Source of the DNA: Sympetrum striolatum
Taxonomy: Eukaryota > Arthropoda > Insecta > Odonata > Libellulidae
DNA: 64,000 nucleotides
Reading direction: 5' to 3'
Assembly (NCBI GenBank): GCA_947579665.1
Contig: OX388343.1
Location: 99,019,657-99,083,656 of the forward strand
Below are positions 41,161 to 53,152 of this stretch, in pieces. A program made the translations under genes and the position numbers. The notes beneath the pieces were generated by a model. It was not told the DNA's origin. It saw only the letters and a program-made list of their open reading frames with translations, and did no database searches. Each line of letters begins with the position of its first letter. The stretch's first letter is position 1.

Positions 41161-41298
41161 GGTTACAACCGAGACGGTCTTCTCCTTCCCATTGTCTTGG
41201 GCACTGTAGTGATTTTGGTGCCAGCGACTATTGCTGTTTGCTTCCTCATCATCCGAAGAAGGCGTCGGCAGAAGGATCTTCGCAGAGAGACTATTGGG
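41161..41298 (+). CDS. Isolated exon encoding a transmembrane segment
   Basis: A 138-bp, 46-codon exon candidate, phase 0 at both ends. It is preceded by a strong acceptor (TTTTGATCTTCTTCTAG) and followed by a donor (ATTGGG then GTGAGG). The peptide begins GYNRDG, continues as a hydrophobic helix of about 22 residues (LLLPIVLGTVVILVPATIAV and on through CFLII), then a strongly basic run RRRRRQKDLRRETIG. This is the standard layout of a single-pass type I receptor: extracellular stalk, helix, stop-transfer positive charges. Codon use and G+C exceed the surroundings. Dscam-like or other Ig/fibronectin cell-adhesion receptors have comparable exons, but I cannot name the gene. No partner exons were recognised in the window, so flanking introns would be long. 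Confidence 0.55.
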
Positions 41299-42654
41299 GT
41301 GAGGATCGTTCATTCGAAACCTTTCCATGCACTTAACGACTCGCGCAATTCCTTCACGCACAAACTGAAATATTTCAAAATCGAAGTGAATATTATGATT
41401 CTCCAATGTTTTGTTGATTTCATTTCGTAATATATAGAATTTTATTTATAACTTTTATCTTCTAATCTATCAAGATGAGTAAAAAATGTATAGCTTAAAA
41501 GCTGTTTCTCTTCGAAGTAACTACTATTGACGGCTATTACGTCAAACAAACTTACTTGGCAACCTAAGTATTGTCTGATCGTAAACACGCTTGTATAGAA
41601 GTCTTTATATATTACTTCTAAACATCTGTTTTCGAGCATTTCTCCCTTCACACTTCATCAAAACATATAGATGACACGCAATTTTAAAGAGAAAATTTCC
41701 CGCTTGCTCAATTTCCTGCTAAACAAAGACCAACAAATGAAAAATGCACCATTTTGGTGCATTTTTGCACCATTGCACCATCAGAAGATCGAGCTAACAT
41801 TTGCATTTGCCTATAGAGTTTCATTACTGGATTTGTATATATCGACACAAACGAGGTATATCGAAACGGACACTGATAATCTATTTTCCCACCCAAATAC
41901 GATCGTACGATCACAACGAACACCCCAATCAATGCAAAGGAACACACAAGCATTAAAATATACCTAAATCATACATTTTGTTTGCTTTAACGATAATTAC
42001 AATCAAAAAGTTACTCAGACTGACATTTTCACCCCCAATTTTATGTTTAAGGAGATTTTATAATATATTTCTATACATGTATTTTTTAATCTTACTTTTT
42101 GAAACCAATATTTGTTTTATTTTTGTATGTAGGTGTATATACCTGTGTTCATTACATTATTAAATAGAAAATTGTACCGCTTTCTATTCATCAAATTGCG
42201 TGCATCCCAGTAACTATTTGTGCGAAATTCTGAGAAAGTAAATCTGAACATTGACAAAAATACAATTTGATACTACTTCGCGTCGGATTTCGGAAAAATT
42301 TTGATTGAGTTGCTCGTTTGAATACACGCAATATATTCGTAAGCATCGGACGTGGCAAAAAGAATAAACTAATTTTGAAGTTAATATATTTTCCAAGCAA
42401 AGATTTTTCTAATGTTGATTTTTTCTATTTGACTAATGCAGAAGTTTATACTTTCTCGAATTAAATATTTTGTTTATTTGGAAACTTTGGATACTTGCTG
42501 ATAATACCAATTATGAGATAATGCTCTTTACTATAGGTAACACTCAATAAGCGACTCATGTTGGAATTTTCTGAAAGTTTACCCTTAAATTTTCACTTTG
42601 TTTGCTTATTCCACGTAAATATAGCTTTTATTAAGGAAGCTCTTTGATTAATTC
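41299..42654. other. No further gene recognised
   Basis: AT-rich, probably intron downstream of the exon at 41,161-41,298. Frames at 41,671-41,967 and 42,191-42,400 have no motif. Confidence 0.45.
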
Positions 42655-42905
42655 CTCACTACCGATTTCGCGGAGGAAATAACTGATATTGTTATCCCAG
42701 TTACAAACTTACGTGATCTTCGGGAGAAAACGAAAAAGCGATACAGGGAAGTAGTTGCCAGGACAGATAGTTACTTTTGGTCATTCTTCCCGTGAAGTAT
42801 TACAGAAGCTAATAGCTCTCCAGGGCAGATAGGGATTTTGGTGTTTTACACCCCCTGCCACGCGCCACTGGCGGATTGCAGGGTTTAAATGAAAATGTAA
42901 ATATT
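42655..42905 (+). mobile_element. 3' remnant of a LINE of the 34.5-kb family
   Basis: About 250 bp aligning to the final part of the 34.5-36.0 kb LINE (from about 35,737): CACTACCGATTTC, GAGGAAATAACTGATATTGT, then the end of coding and the 3' hairpin. It is strongly 5'-truncated, as expected from abortive reverse transcription. The hairpin here is fully paired: CCCTGC (42,853-42,858) with GCAGGG (42,878-42,883), inner CGCC (42,863-42,866) with GGCG (42,870-42,873). The tail is AATGAAAATGTAAAT. Confidence 0.85.
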
Positions 42906-44587
42906 ACCAGCAAAGATAAGATTAAATCTTCATGATAAAGGAAACTACTCTTTTCAGAAGGTTGTGGATAAACGTCGAGTACTTGTCCTAGAATAGTCTC
43001 CGGAAGAAGGCAAAATCGTAGCTCAAATGGAAACCCCGGAAAAAGGCACCTGCTCTCATTTCCTGTTCGTGGAGGACAATTCCGATCGCTGAGCGCGAAC
43101 TTCCCCTCCGACGGACACGCTAAGGTCAAGGCCGAAAGCGAAAAAGAGTATGACGTTGAGGATATGAGATAGAGAAGGATACCAATCGTGCATAACTTCA
43201 CTTAGTTTATCTTATCCTAGAGCCAATCCATATAACTTTCAATCTCCTTTCAGATGCTACATTCTTTCCCTTAGACCAAACATTTTGAGCCATTTATGCA
43301 GCTATATGCATTACATTTATCAGTCTAGTACCATCAAGAAATCAAACTTTATTTACTTTAACAGCGATCTCTCTATATATTTTCTATCAATTGCATATCT
43401 CTATCCAACTTATTGAATGACCAATGTTAGTTTATAGTTATAATCATAATTTTTTCATCATATTCCAGGTCAAATTAAGGAATAATTTAGTTTTTAGTAT
43501 TTTCAACATTTCTTTTAAACTTGAGTGAGGGTTGATGGAGGAATGTTTAAAAAATTATCTTCTCGGCAGGGAGTTCAAGCATAGGCTATATTGCCCGACA
43601 GAAGCTTAGCTATATAAAGATAAAAATCACAGTGACGTGATCTTAATGAGTCCGATTAGAACGGTCGTAAAAAATGTAAGGCCTGATATTTTTGGGACGC
43701 AGAGTGATAATAAGTCACATGGGAAGGGAAACGGGAAAAAATAAGGAGATAAGGTCGAGAGGTTTTTACGGATAGCTTAAAGAGGACGGCTTTATTAAAG
43801 AATTTGGGAAGGACGTCCTATCGCAGGAAACTAATTAAATTAAACCGAACTCTGAATCTTCCATCCGCAAACTCCAAAGCTTAAAAGTTCCGTATTCCCG
43901 TACCTTATCTACCTTTCACACCCCAATTCCCTCTCAATTTCTCTCTTCTCCCTCATATACATCGATTCCTTTTCCATCCCTTTTTTACTCTAACATTCTC
44001 TCTTATTCCTATCGCCTCGCATATTTCCTTTTCCTTGGCCATTGAAAGGGAGAGAAAAGCAATCCCTCTCATTCCTCCCTCGAGACTAGTAGTTTATCAA
44101 TATATCGTGCGCTAGGAAACAATCAGGAGATGAAAACAGGATAAAGAGTTCCTTCAATTCCGAAGAAAGTGAAATAAGCCACACTTTCTATGGGTGGGTA
44201 AAGAGGGGACCTTAAGAGACATTCGGACATCGTTTTCAATCCTTTTTATCGAGGCTAAGTGAAAGCATCTTCAAATATTCATCGTTTTGTCGACAAATGA
44301 GAAACGGAAATGCCACCTTGATGTCATAAAACTATACCATGTATATAATGCAGAATTTTATAAATTTTTCCGAAGCATTAACTTTAAAATAGGCGCAGAT
44401 GTATCATAAAAACAGTTCTTCAGTGACGAATTCAATGGAATGCTGTTAACTCCGTTAGAATATGTGAGGGAAACTAATTTTTTTAGTATGAGAAACGAAG
44501 TAAAGGTTAACTTAGTTTCAACCGAAGTGGCGAAGGCCTTGCATGTTATTGTAAAGAAAGAAATATTGGAACACGGCTGTTAATTAA
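42906..44587. other. No gene recognised; pyrimidine-rich tract near 43.9-44.05 kb
   Basis: Non-coding. 43,890-44,040 is almost continuous C/T on the + strand. The minus-strand frame at 42,809-43,201 overlaps the LINE end and is chance. Confidence 0.5.
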
Positions 44588-44923
44588 TTAGAGGTTTAAA
44601 ATCTCCAAAAGCCGTCTTTGTCGGCGATCCTCCTCTTACTACCCGGTAGTCGGATAAAGCAAGAAAGGAATGCCCCAATATTATTGCACCCAAAGTACTT
44701 TTCAAAGGCGATGCCTCCGTCCTCAGGGGTCACAAAATACCCCAGGGGTCATAAAAAATATAATAAAATAGTATTTCATGACCCCTGAGGATGGAGGTAT
44801 CGCCTTTGAAAAGTACTTTGAGTGCAATAATATTGCGGCATTCCTTTCTTGCTTTCTCTGGCCACTGGGAAGTAAGAGGAGGAACGCCGACAAAGACGGC
44901 TTTTGGAGATTTTAAACCTCTAA
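44588..44923. mobile_element. Foldback element with 145-bp arms
   Basis: Left arm 44,588-44,732 and right arm 44,779-44,923 are inverted copies of equal length with no net indel and roughly 90% identity, around a 46-nt loop. Ends read TTAGAGGTTTAAAATCTCC inward on both sides. G+C is higher than the surroundings. No coding and no clear flanking duplication. The terminal TAGAG resembles hAT ends, but without an 8-bp duplication the class is open. Confidence 0.85.
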
Positions 44924-47900
44924 CTTGTATGCTATTGTAGCGATGTGAACTAATTAATTAATCGACGAAATTAATTTTCAAAACATAATGGAATTAATAA
45001 CTCTTTAAAATATTGTATTCTTACATTATGGAATAAATTATCGAATTTCCTTGAAAAAATTGTACCATTGCAGTAGTGAAAATGGGTTTACACAGAATTA
45101 CGTCCCTTTATCATCTGAATAATAGTTTATTAGTTTTTCTTGTATCATATAAGAAACGTTGATTCATCAATATTATGAGCTATTCAGTGCTAGGAAATGT
45201 CTCCCTTGAAATTGTCCATTACAATCTTCCGACCCTAAAACTATGCTTCCCAACATTTTGCCTTTAGCTGTACACAACCACATCAGCTCTAATGTTTTGT
45301 AACGCTAAACCACGGTTTTGTTAGTCTCAAAATAAATTAACACTGATTAAGAAGAAAAACCGCCATCGGAATAAAATATCATTACCATAACTAATACTAA
45401 TAAAGCGAAACAAAATATTGAAAAATACAGCGCATATGTAATGGACAGTCAGAATAAGGTAAGGAGAGAATACTTCGAAACTATACTTTCAGTAGAACTG
45501 TGATACTTGAAAATGCTGACATTTCTCAATATATTAACTTGGCATGAATGAGTCCGCAAGCACTCGCAAAGTAAAATCATCTGTGGCTATTATTGGTTTA
45601 CATTCGGATTACTAATCGAACATCACATTAAAAACATTCTCTGCACTTCCAATAGATAAGAGCTGCTAAACTTTTCGTTTTCCAAAATAAAAGTCAATAT
45701 ATTTCCTCCTACTTTCAATTACATCTTTACTCTCCCCCTCCTTTCCTTTAATTGAAGTTAATTAGGAATTCGTATCCTAAACAAATTATTATTTTTTTAA
45801 GTTTCAAACCTAAGGGTGTTTCTTGAATAAGATCCGAAACATCATGAACTTGCTTTTAATCGAAAATAATAAGCATGATAACGCGTGTCTATTATGTGTG
45901 AATGAGATTTGGCGAAATTTCTGAAATTTAGAACCTATATGCTTACATTTTTCATGATACTTTCAATCTTTAGAGTTTTCCATCGCACACTCAAACTCCA
46001 AAATTTGGCTAATCCGCCGCGAAAAATCGGTTGAGATCAACGAGCTATAAAGGAGTCCCCTAAAAACTCAGTCGATAAATATCTGATAGGTGTAGAGGAA
46101 CAACGAGTTTCTGAGCAATCAGATCCCATTATTACTTGTAAAAGCACTGCTTAAATCCTCACTCCTTTTCAGCACGCAATTTTTCACATTGCAGAGGTAA
46201 GGAGGCTTTTAGCGAATTAATGTGTATGTAGATGTAAAGAAAAAGCTCGTCCCCTTACGTTATTTCAAGTCCAACTTTTAATCCAGATGCAGTTAAGCAA
46301 AGCATCGAGGTGCTCATGAAATAGGGACGCCCAGAGTGTTTTCTCTTACTGCGTGTCCACGCCATCGAGATTCCGACCCGTTTCGACTGTTGAGGATAAC
46401 CCATAAGCTCCTAGGATCTCCTTTTAACCAGTGCTTTGGCCTTTCCTTCTCCTGAGTTTCGGACAATTAAATGATTCTCCCTTGATTTCTCTTCTAAAAC
46501 GCCGTTCACGACGACCAATGGTACAGGTGCGTAAAGAGGGATTTAGAATGGCAACTTTGCATCGCCTGAGTGCCTTGTGCTACTCCTAATAAAACGCTGT
46601 GATACCAATCAACCGAGAATATGAAGAAAAACAAGAGAGAAGAAGATGGACGTACCTTTAAATAAAGTCTTCCGAGCAGAACTGTCTTCAGATATCTCGG
46701 TTCGTGCATTTCCACTCCCACCCACACTCAGCAATTAACACTGAATATTACAATATCTTAACAGCACAGATCTCCGGTGACTTTCACGGCACTGACTACA
46801 CTGAGCTATTGCTCGCCTTATTTTGCCTCTTCACGGTTGCCACGAACGAGGGAAGCCGGAGTTACACTATATAACTCCATACCTTGTATGGAAATGGAGG
46901 ACTACCCATTTAAATAAGACTTAACGGATAATTATAATGTCGCTTGGACAAAACTTGTTGATTGACATCTTGGGGAACATACATCTTTCTAGAAAAGAAG
47001 AATCATACGTAGCAAAATTACACTGTATCATGATAATGAATTCTGCGAAACATAATTCGCCTCATTGTGATATTTTGAGTCCTGAAAGAGTTACAAATCA
47101 CTGCTTTGTCTCTATTATATATGGATATTTCAAAAATCGTCAGCAGTGATTTATGCGGTAAGTAAATATTAATGCAGTTTAAAATATCTTCCAGCTAATT
47201 CCAAATACAAATGCAAAACGCTGTGTCCTTTAGAAGGGAAATTTCACGATAGGAAGCATTCCCTACTCTACTGAATTAAGGAAGGACTCGAGAATTGGGA
47301 GATAGCCCAAAAAGTGTTTCGAAAAAATACCCTGTGTACCCTTTTGTTTTTCACTGCACACTTAGCCACGCGTTTGTACACTTGCTGACTCAAGTTTTGC
47401 GGCGCACTAAACCACTATATAATTAGTTTCATTCTGAGTTTAAAGTGAGAGAAAACAAAAGGCCAAGTCTGGAATAAAACATTTCAATTTTTCAAAGACA
47501 AATATTCCGAAATCAAAAATCATCTTGCAAAATTTCATTCCGAATAAAAAAATGATAAGAATGTTACCCTCGAAGTTTGTGCGACACGATAAGAGCTTAC
47601 ACACGGTACACTAACATACTGCGACATCACCGGTTAGGAATAACTTCTCTATGGTGCACTTTTGCAATAATTGTAACTTCGCAGCTTAAACAAGTTTTGA
47701 TTATTTACTTTCTGTTGACTAAGAATAACGAAGCATAAAAATATGGAGTAGAATCATAGAGTTAGAATCAAATATGGAGGTGAGTCATCCTCTAATTCTT
47801 GAATATTTCACTAGAATTACACGCAAACATGTAACATGGTTGGAAGCTCTGCCTGAGAATTAATTCCTAACTTTAATGTTATGCGTTTATAACTCTCAGA

Positions 47901-49191
47901 TTTGTTTTTGGCTGTTTTGTTTCAAATACTGAGGCAAATATGTGGGTCGAGAACTCATTATCAATATTCCTGAAAAGCCTTAGTTACAATTAAAAAAGGC
48001 TGGATCATATTTTCACCTGAACTGAATAGTTTTATTCCTTCAGAACTCATGAAACGAGAGGGTCATTTGCGTAAGTGACGCATGAGTTTCATTGAAAAGA
48101 TACATAAAAGATATGTTACTCGTAGTGCATCTAGGTTATGCTCCCGAAAGTGGGAAAAACCCTTTCAAATCCGCGAGTGGAAGACGCGTTCGTTCGAGCA
48201 CCTGCCGCTAGAAGCATTCGAGAGTTCGAGGTGAAAGTTGTAAAGGATTCAAAGCCTACTGGACCAACAGTTTTGAATGAGGTTTTGAACTGCTCAGAGT
48301 TTGAGAAAGAGAGATTTAGTAGAGAATGAAATTGGAGAGCCTTCTGTCATCCAGAGAGAGAAATGAGGGTGAGAGGGTAATAATGCGAAGAGATGATAGC
48401 TTTCTGCGAATCTTTTAAAGTTTTAGACGTCCGCGACTTAGTAGAACTTGAAAGGTGTAGCACTCGTCTACAATTTCTTTGTATTTACTTCGTCCCTGTT
48501 TTGTGCTATAAATCGTCCCTTCACTTTCTTTTGAAATTGGATTTTACACGGACCCGGAGTAGGGAAATTCTGCGTAATGATCCAGGGAGCAATCGTTGGT
48601 AAAATTCTGGGGAAAATTACGGAAAAGATGACAGAAATAGCAGGATCTCGAAAAAAAATCAAAAGAACTATTTATCCTGTTTGTGAGATTAAATGTATTT
48701 TATTTATTGTAATTTGATACCAAATAGTTCAATCTAATAAAGAAAAAACAATTTTACTTTGAAAATATTAACCCCATGTGCGAAAAATTACTGAAGTGGG
48801 AGTTACAAAATATACATTTTAAGCGCGGATAGTCTTACATAAAGTTAAACCATAGCTGTATAATACACTCATTGTAATCCAGTCATTTTAGTTTAGCAAA
48901 CTAGGGAACATTTCGAAACCGTATGGGAAAAGAAAAAGAAGCGCGGAGGTGAATGTCGATGAAAGAGGTCCGTTGCGGCTCAATCTTTTTAACACTTTAA
49001 AGTTGCAGTACTAAAACGATTTAGAGGTCTATCTATGGAATCTACTATGCCAAATTAAAATACGAGGCGTACTGTTAGGAAAATAATGTCTCCTTTATGG
49101 TTAAAAATCAGCATTAGACACATAATGACTCTAACAAGATATACCATAGTATGGTATAGTCGGTGATGGATAACATTTTATAAGAGTATTT
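44924..49191. other. No gene recognised
   Basis: AT-rich non-coding DNA. The open frame at 48,138-48,329 has mixed composition but no family motif or splice frame. Near 46,210-46,250 a sequence ending GTATGTAGATGTAAAG faintly resembles a LINE tail but lacks the hairpin. Confidence 0.45.
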
Positions 49192-49202
49192 TTAGCCTGT
49201 TC

Positions 49203-49290
49203 TAAGATCATGGGCTCCTAGATAGTCAACTGGGTAGCTTTCTCGTCTTTGACGAATGCGGTATCGTGTTCGATTCGCCTCCGTAGGGGG
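49203..49290 (+). mobile_element. Degenerate tRNA-like SINE head
   Basis: Contains an A-box-like TAGTCAACTGGG and, about 50 bp on, a B-box-like TGTTCGATTCG, each two mismatches from the Pol III consensus. The spacing fits a tRNA-derived SINE, but no acceptor stem forms and no second copy was seen, so support is limited. Confidence 0.35.
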
Positions 49291-49456
49291 CCGTGCGAAG
49301 TAACCATAGCCATCCCGTGGAATGGTATTGGCAATTACGACTGAAAACAATATCATTCTATTACAGAATTTATCGAAGCAAAACAAGTCGGGTCTGAATT
49401 TATTTATTTACAAACTCCGCCGCAGTTAGCCTGGTGGCAGCTACTCCGCTCATGTA

Positions 49457-49535
49457 CACTGGCCTGGCCAAAATTAACGCAGCACCGGCCGTTAGGATCG
49501 CTAGGGAGGTGCTGCGTTAATTTTGGCCAGGAGTG
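49457..49535. mobile_element. 79-bp minimal Tc1/mariner-like element
   Basis: Flanked by TA (49,455-49,456 and 49,536-49,537). The two ends are near-perfect inverted copies of about 31 bp with the core CCTGGCCAAAATTAACGCAG; CAC starts each terminus. Only about 17 nt lie between the arms. The ends resemble Tc1-like transposons, so it is an extreme internal deletion that keeps little beyond its terminal repeats. Confidence 0.82.
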
Positions 49536-49537
49536 TA

Positions 49538-50137
49538 CAATGCATATCACAATTCTTCATTTAACAATAGAATCAATTAATAACTACAGTACAAGCAAAA
49601 ATCATGCATATTCAATGATTTCTTCAAATATAATAATACTTCAAAATTAAAAAATAAAAAAGGAAACATATCATTGCAGGTCATCCAAGATTTTTCAAGG
49701 TTTTTGAAAGCCCATCACGGCAATAGTTACAATGATACAGCTGTACTATCATATTTCACTCATTTCAACTCTGCGTCAGTAATTGCTTTCTCAGAGCCAA
49801 AACCTTTATTAAATTATATCAGATTTATATTTTAATGTAATAAACAATGGTAAAGTGGACTAAAGAATCAAAAGCTGAAATTTACATCCGAAAATGCAAA
49901 AATTGCAACACGAAAACTCATTGAATATTATAATAATGGAACATTTGAAAAAAAGGTTCTGATCTTATTTTCGTTTTATGGTAACATTGGGCAATTTTTA
50001 CCTTAAAACTATAAAGAATTAAAAAAATAATAAATAAAAATGATTTTAAACTGGTAATCTATTCCAGATTAAATATACTTTTGATGAGAAGTTCCATACT
50101 CAATGTTATTGGAATACAAAGGAGTTTTGTCAAAGGA
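49538..50137. other. No gene recognised
   Basis: AT-rich spacer between the Tc1-like fragment and a SINE copy. Confidence 0.5.
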
Positions 50138-50250
50138 ATAGTAGTATTGCTAAATGTGCTTCGTCAGCTTAGTTCATTTTGACGGGGTTCTCACCGGGAA
50201 TCAAACCCGGGACTTTCTCAAAAATAGCCGAACAGTCCTGCAGCCTTTGT
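50138..50250 (-). mobile_element. tRNA-derived SINE, second copy, minus strand
   Basis: Shares its body with the copy at 10.4 kb (AGTAGTATT, GTGCTTCG, TTCATTTTG blocks) followed on the + strand by ACCGGGAATC and AAACCCGGGAC, the reversed T-arm and a one-mismatch B box (GGTTTGATTCC). The 5' part of the tRNA-like head is scrambled. An older member of the same SINE family. Confidence 0.6.
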
Positions 50251-52292
50251 GAAATTTGAATGGAAAGCAATTAGTCTACGTATGTCACGACACAATAGGC
50301 GTATATATAGAACCTAACTGTTGTTAAATGCAACATTGTTGAGAATATTTGTTAGCATGTCCTTCCAACGGAAAGATACATAAGGAAACTTAAGAATTTC
50401 TAACGGATCGATGGCGAAACAAATTAAGAGAAGTGTTTCGTAAACAATCGAATCGGTTGTGTCGCAAAACTTCTGACTATTGGGTGATGCCATTCTATTT
50501 TCCGATCTTTCTTTAACTTCAATCGAATGAACAGAGAATGAGAGACAGCGGGAGCAGAGAAGAAAAAATGGTGTCCCATATCCACTTTTTTCTCTTTGTA
50601 ATTATCATCTTCCGACGCGAAGCCGTTGTTTTCTCAGCCGCCCTCAGGCCCGGATTCTCTTCCAATTTATATTTCATCCCATTCACCCCTCCAATGCCAC
50701 GAATCGAAAGCGTTCTATTTTTCCCCTCCAAAATCCTATCTCCCTTAAACCTCGTCAGAAACACTATCTCCGGGATTTGCCGCAAGGAGGCGAGCGTGAC
50801 AGCTCATAAAACTCACGTGTCAAAAGTGATCGCACCAATCACGGCCTCAAGGACATTCCCAATCGAACCCAAAATACTTGCTTTTTCGCCCATTCTCTCA
50901 CCTCGACGCCCTTTAACATTCTCCAACGGAAATTGTTTTGTGCTCTGAAAGAGAACGGGAAACGACTCTGCTCGTAGCAGTTTCTTCCACAGTTTGCGAC
51001 TGCTTTCTTCTCTGAAAGTCATGCGGAATTGTGTTCTAAGAGAAATAACTCGGATCCGGGGTGTTATAAAAATACCTGAGACGATTTAAAATTAAGAATT
51101 CTAGATTTTCTTACATTTAGGCGAAAATAATGTTCTCCTGGAGTCTGAATTCCTGTTTAAGTAAAATGGAAATAGCCAAGAGCGTTTCCTGAAAAAATAA
51201 TAGGAAAATCTTCAATGGCAGAACTTTTCTTTTAGAGTTTTAAATGAACCTTGGGGAAAAAAACTTTTTCTATAATTACTCTTTTCACATGCCGTGATCA
51301 CAATTATATACACCTCTGAGCGATTAGAATTTAAGTGGTAAAATGATAACGAAAAATTCAATTTTACTTATAGTAAGTATAAATCGATCGAGTCAAAACA
51401 TCATTCTATTTCACATTCGATAGAAGGGGTTGTCGATAAATTATATTGAGCCTTTAGAAATATTTCACCCTGAGGAGTGAAAGCAGTTTCAAAGGCTTCA
51501 GAAACTGATCAAGTGGAAACACAAATCTAGTACTCCATCAGCAAGGAAGTCTTACTAAAATGGACACTTCTTATCCTTATTGCTAAACAATTATATTTCT
51601 TGAATTTTCCATATCTTTACGATACTACACACTTAATATTTGCTATTTAGACGACAAGCACCAAGATTTAGAGTAAACACGACTCAGAGATTTATATAAT
51701 CCAACTTTTTTTCTCGTAAGGCCGAATAATAATATTTTTCATGGAGGACCCATTATTAAATTGGTAAAAGTTGTCATAAGAGCATAAAATACAGATTATA
51801 ATTATTTTCACTTTAAATCCTAATAATTCAGCCAAATCGCTTGTCCAATTTCATAAGTACTCACGCTAGACACCCATTGAGGGGTGAAATAAATTACATC
51901 AAAGAAAAACGTTGATTTGGGTAATCGAAAGAAACATTCCATTTATTTTGATTTCATTCGGTAAATATAATACGTTTTTCTTAATTTTAGTACATAATCT
52001 TCTTTTCACTTGATCATGAATTACAATTGCAATCTTCGCTAAACGAACTAATTGAAATGAGAATATATATCTTTAACAGAACTTAAAGCTTTACAGCCGT
52101 ATAATGCAGAAGTTAGAAACGATATTGGAATTAAAAAAGAAAACAAATAGGTTTGTACGATCGAAACTGATTAAATAATAAATACAGTCTCTTTATAGCT
52201 GAATTCATTCTATAATACATAAAACACTCCGATCGAATATAAGAAAATCATGTACGTTTTTATTCAACTATAAACGACATATGATAGAGTGG
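50251..52292. other. No gene recognised
   Basis: Non-coding. 50,540-50,950 is slightly GC-richer with open frames on both strands and no motif. Confidence 0.45.
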
Positions 52293-52294
52293 TA

Positions 52295-52833
52295 CAATAA
52301 ACTCCCGTTTATCCGAATCGCGTTTATCCGAAATCCGCTTTATCCGAACCAACTTTTCCGAATGTACCTACCCTACACCCACCCACCGAATACCATCGCG
52401 ACCCATTACTTATTTGCTCGTGACACCACTTCATAAATTTACATATTCTATCAACCACGTAAATGAAGTTTATTTTTTCATTCGAAAGAGTAGGTTATAA
52501 AATTAAAACTGTTTTATCCCGCTGCCAAATAAGGCGGATTTTTTATATAAGAACGCAAAATAAAAGAAGCTTTTTTATTCAGCATTTAAAAGTTCTGAGT
52601 TTTCAATCATACTTTGGCACCTTTTTAACACGTCAACACAAATTTTTCAGTCAAAAACATGCAGGTTTATTCACAACCATATCAATAGCATTCTACGTAC
52701 GCACGTTTTACGATCATATTTCGCGGTATTGACGCAATTCGGGGTGTTTCACGCGGGACTTCGGTTTATTCGAAATTTTCGTTATCCGAATCGGCCGCCG
52801 TCCCGATCATTTCGGATAAACGGTTGTTTACTG
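52295..52833. mobile_element. Tigger/pogo-like non-autonomous element
   Basis: A 539-bp element. Left end CAATAAACTCCCGTTTATCC after TA (52,293-52,294); right end reversed CAGTAAACAACCGTTTATCC. The right-hand TA has become AA. Repeated TTTATCCGAA words fill both subterminal zones, in the same style as the element at 8.0 kb. Its interior frame at 52,463-52,732 has no transposase motif. Confidence 0.75.
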
Positions 52834-52978
52834 AACAACTAGCGGAGTGCCCGTTGATTCTCAACGGAAAAATGAATGTTAATCGAAAGTAATGAAATTT
52901 AGATATGAAGAAATTTAGGTATGAAAAGTCTTAAATTTATGAAATACACAATACATCTCTTCTTCCTATGTGACTTAC

Positions 52979-53152
52979 GAAATCACAAATACAGCTGCAC
53001 AAATGAAAATCACAGACTAAACTAATGCACCAGTCGCTACAACAAATAGAGGAAAAAACTGATTACCAATTGAATGGAGACGAAATCACAAAAACAGCCA
53101 CACAGATCTTGCAAACCACAAACGAAAACGAATGAACCAGTCGCTTAGCACG
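52979..53152 (+). repeat. Diverged two-copy tandem repeat
   Basis: Two neighbouring copies of a roughly 100-bp unit, both starting CGAAATCACAAA and ending with ACCAGTCGCT. The second copy carries several substitutions and an insertion. Function unknown. Confidence 0.55.

Noticed and set aside
43890..44040. Polypyrimidine tract as a splice or regulatory element
   Set aside because: No exon follows in frame; simple compositional bias is sufficient.
46200..46250. Possible LINE tail (GTATGTAGATGTAAAG)
   Set aside because: No 3' hairpin and no coding remnant upstream.
49138..49164. Small palindrome ATACCATAGTATGGTAT
   Set aside because: Short palindromes of this size are expected by chance in AT-rich DNA of this length.
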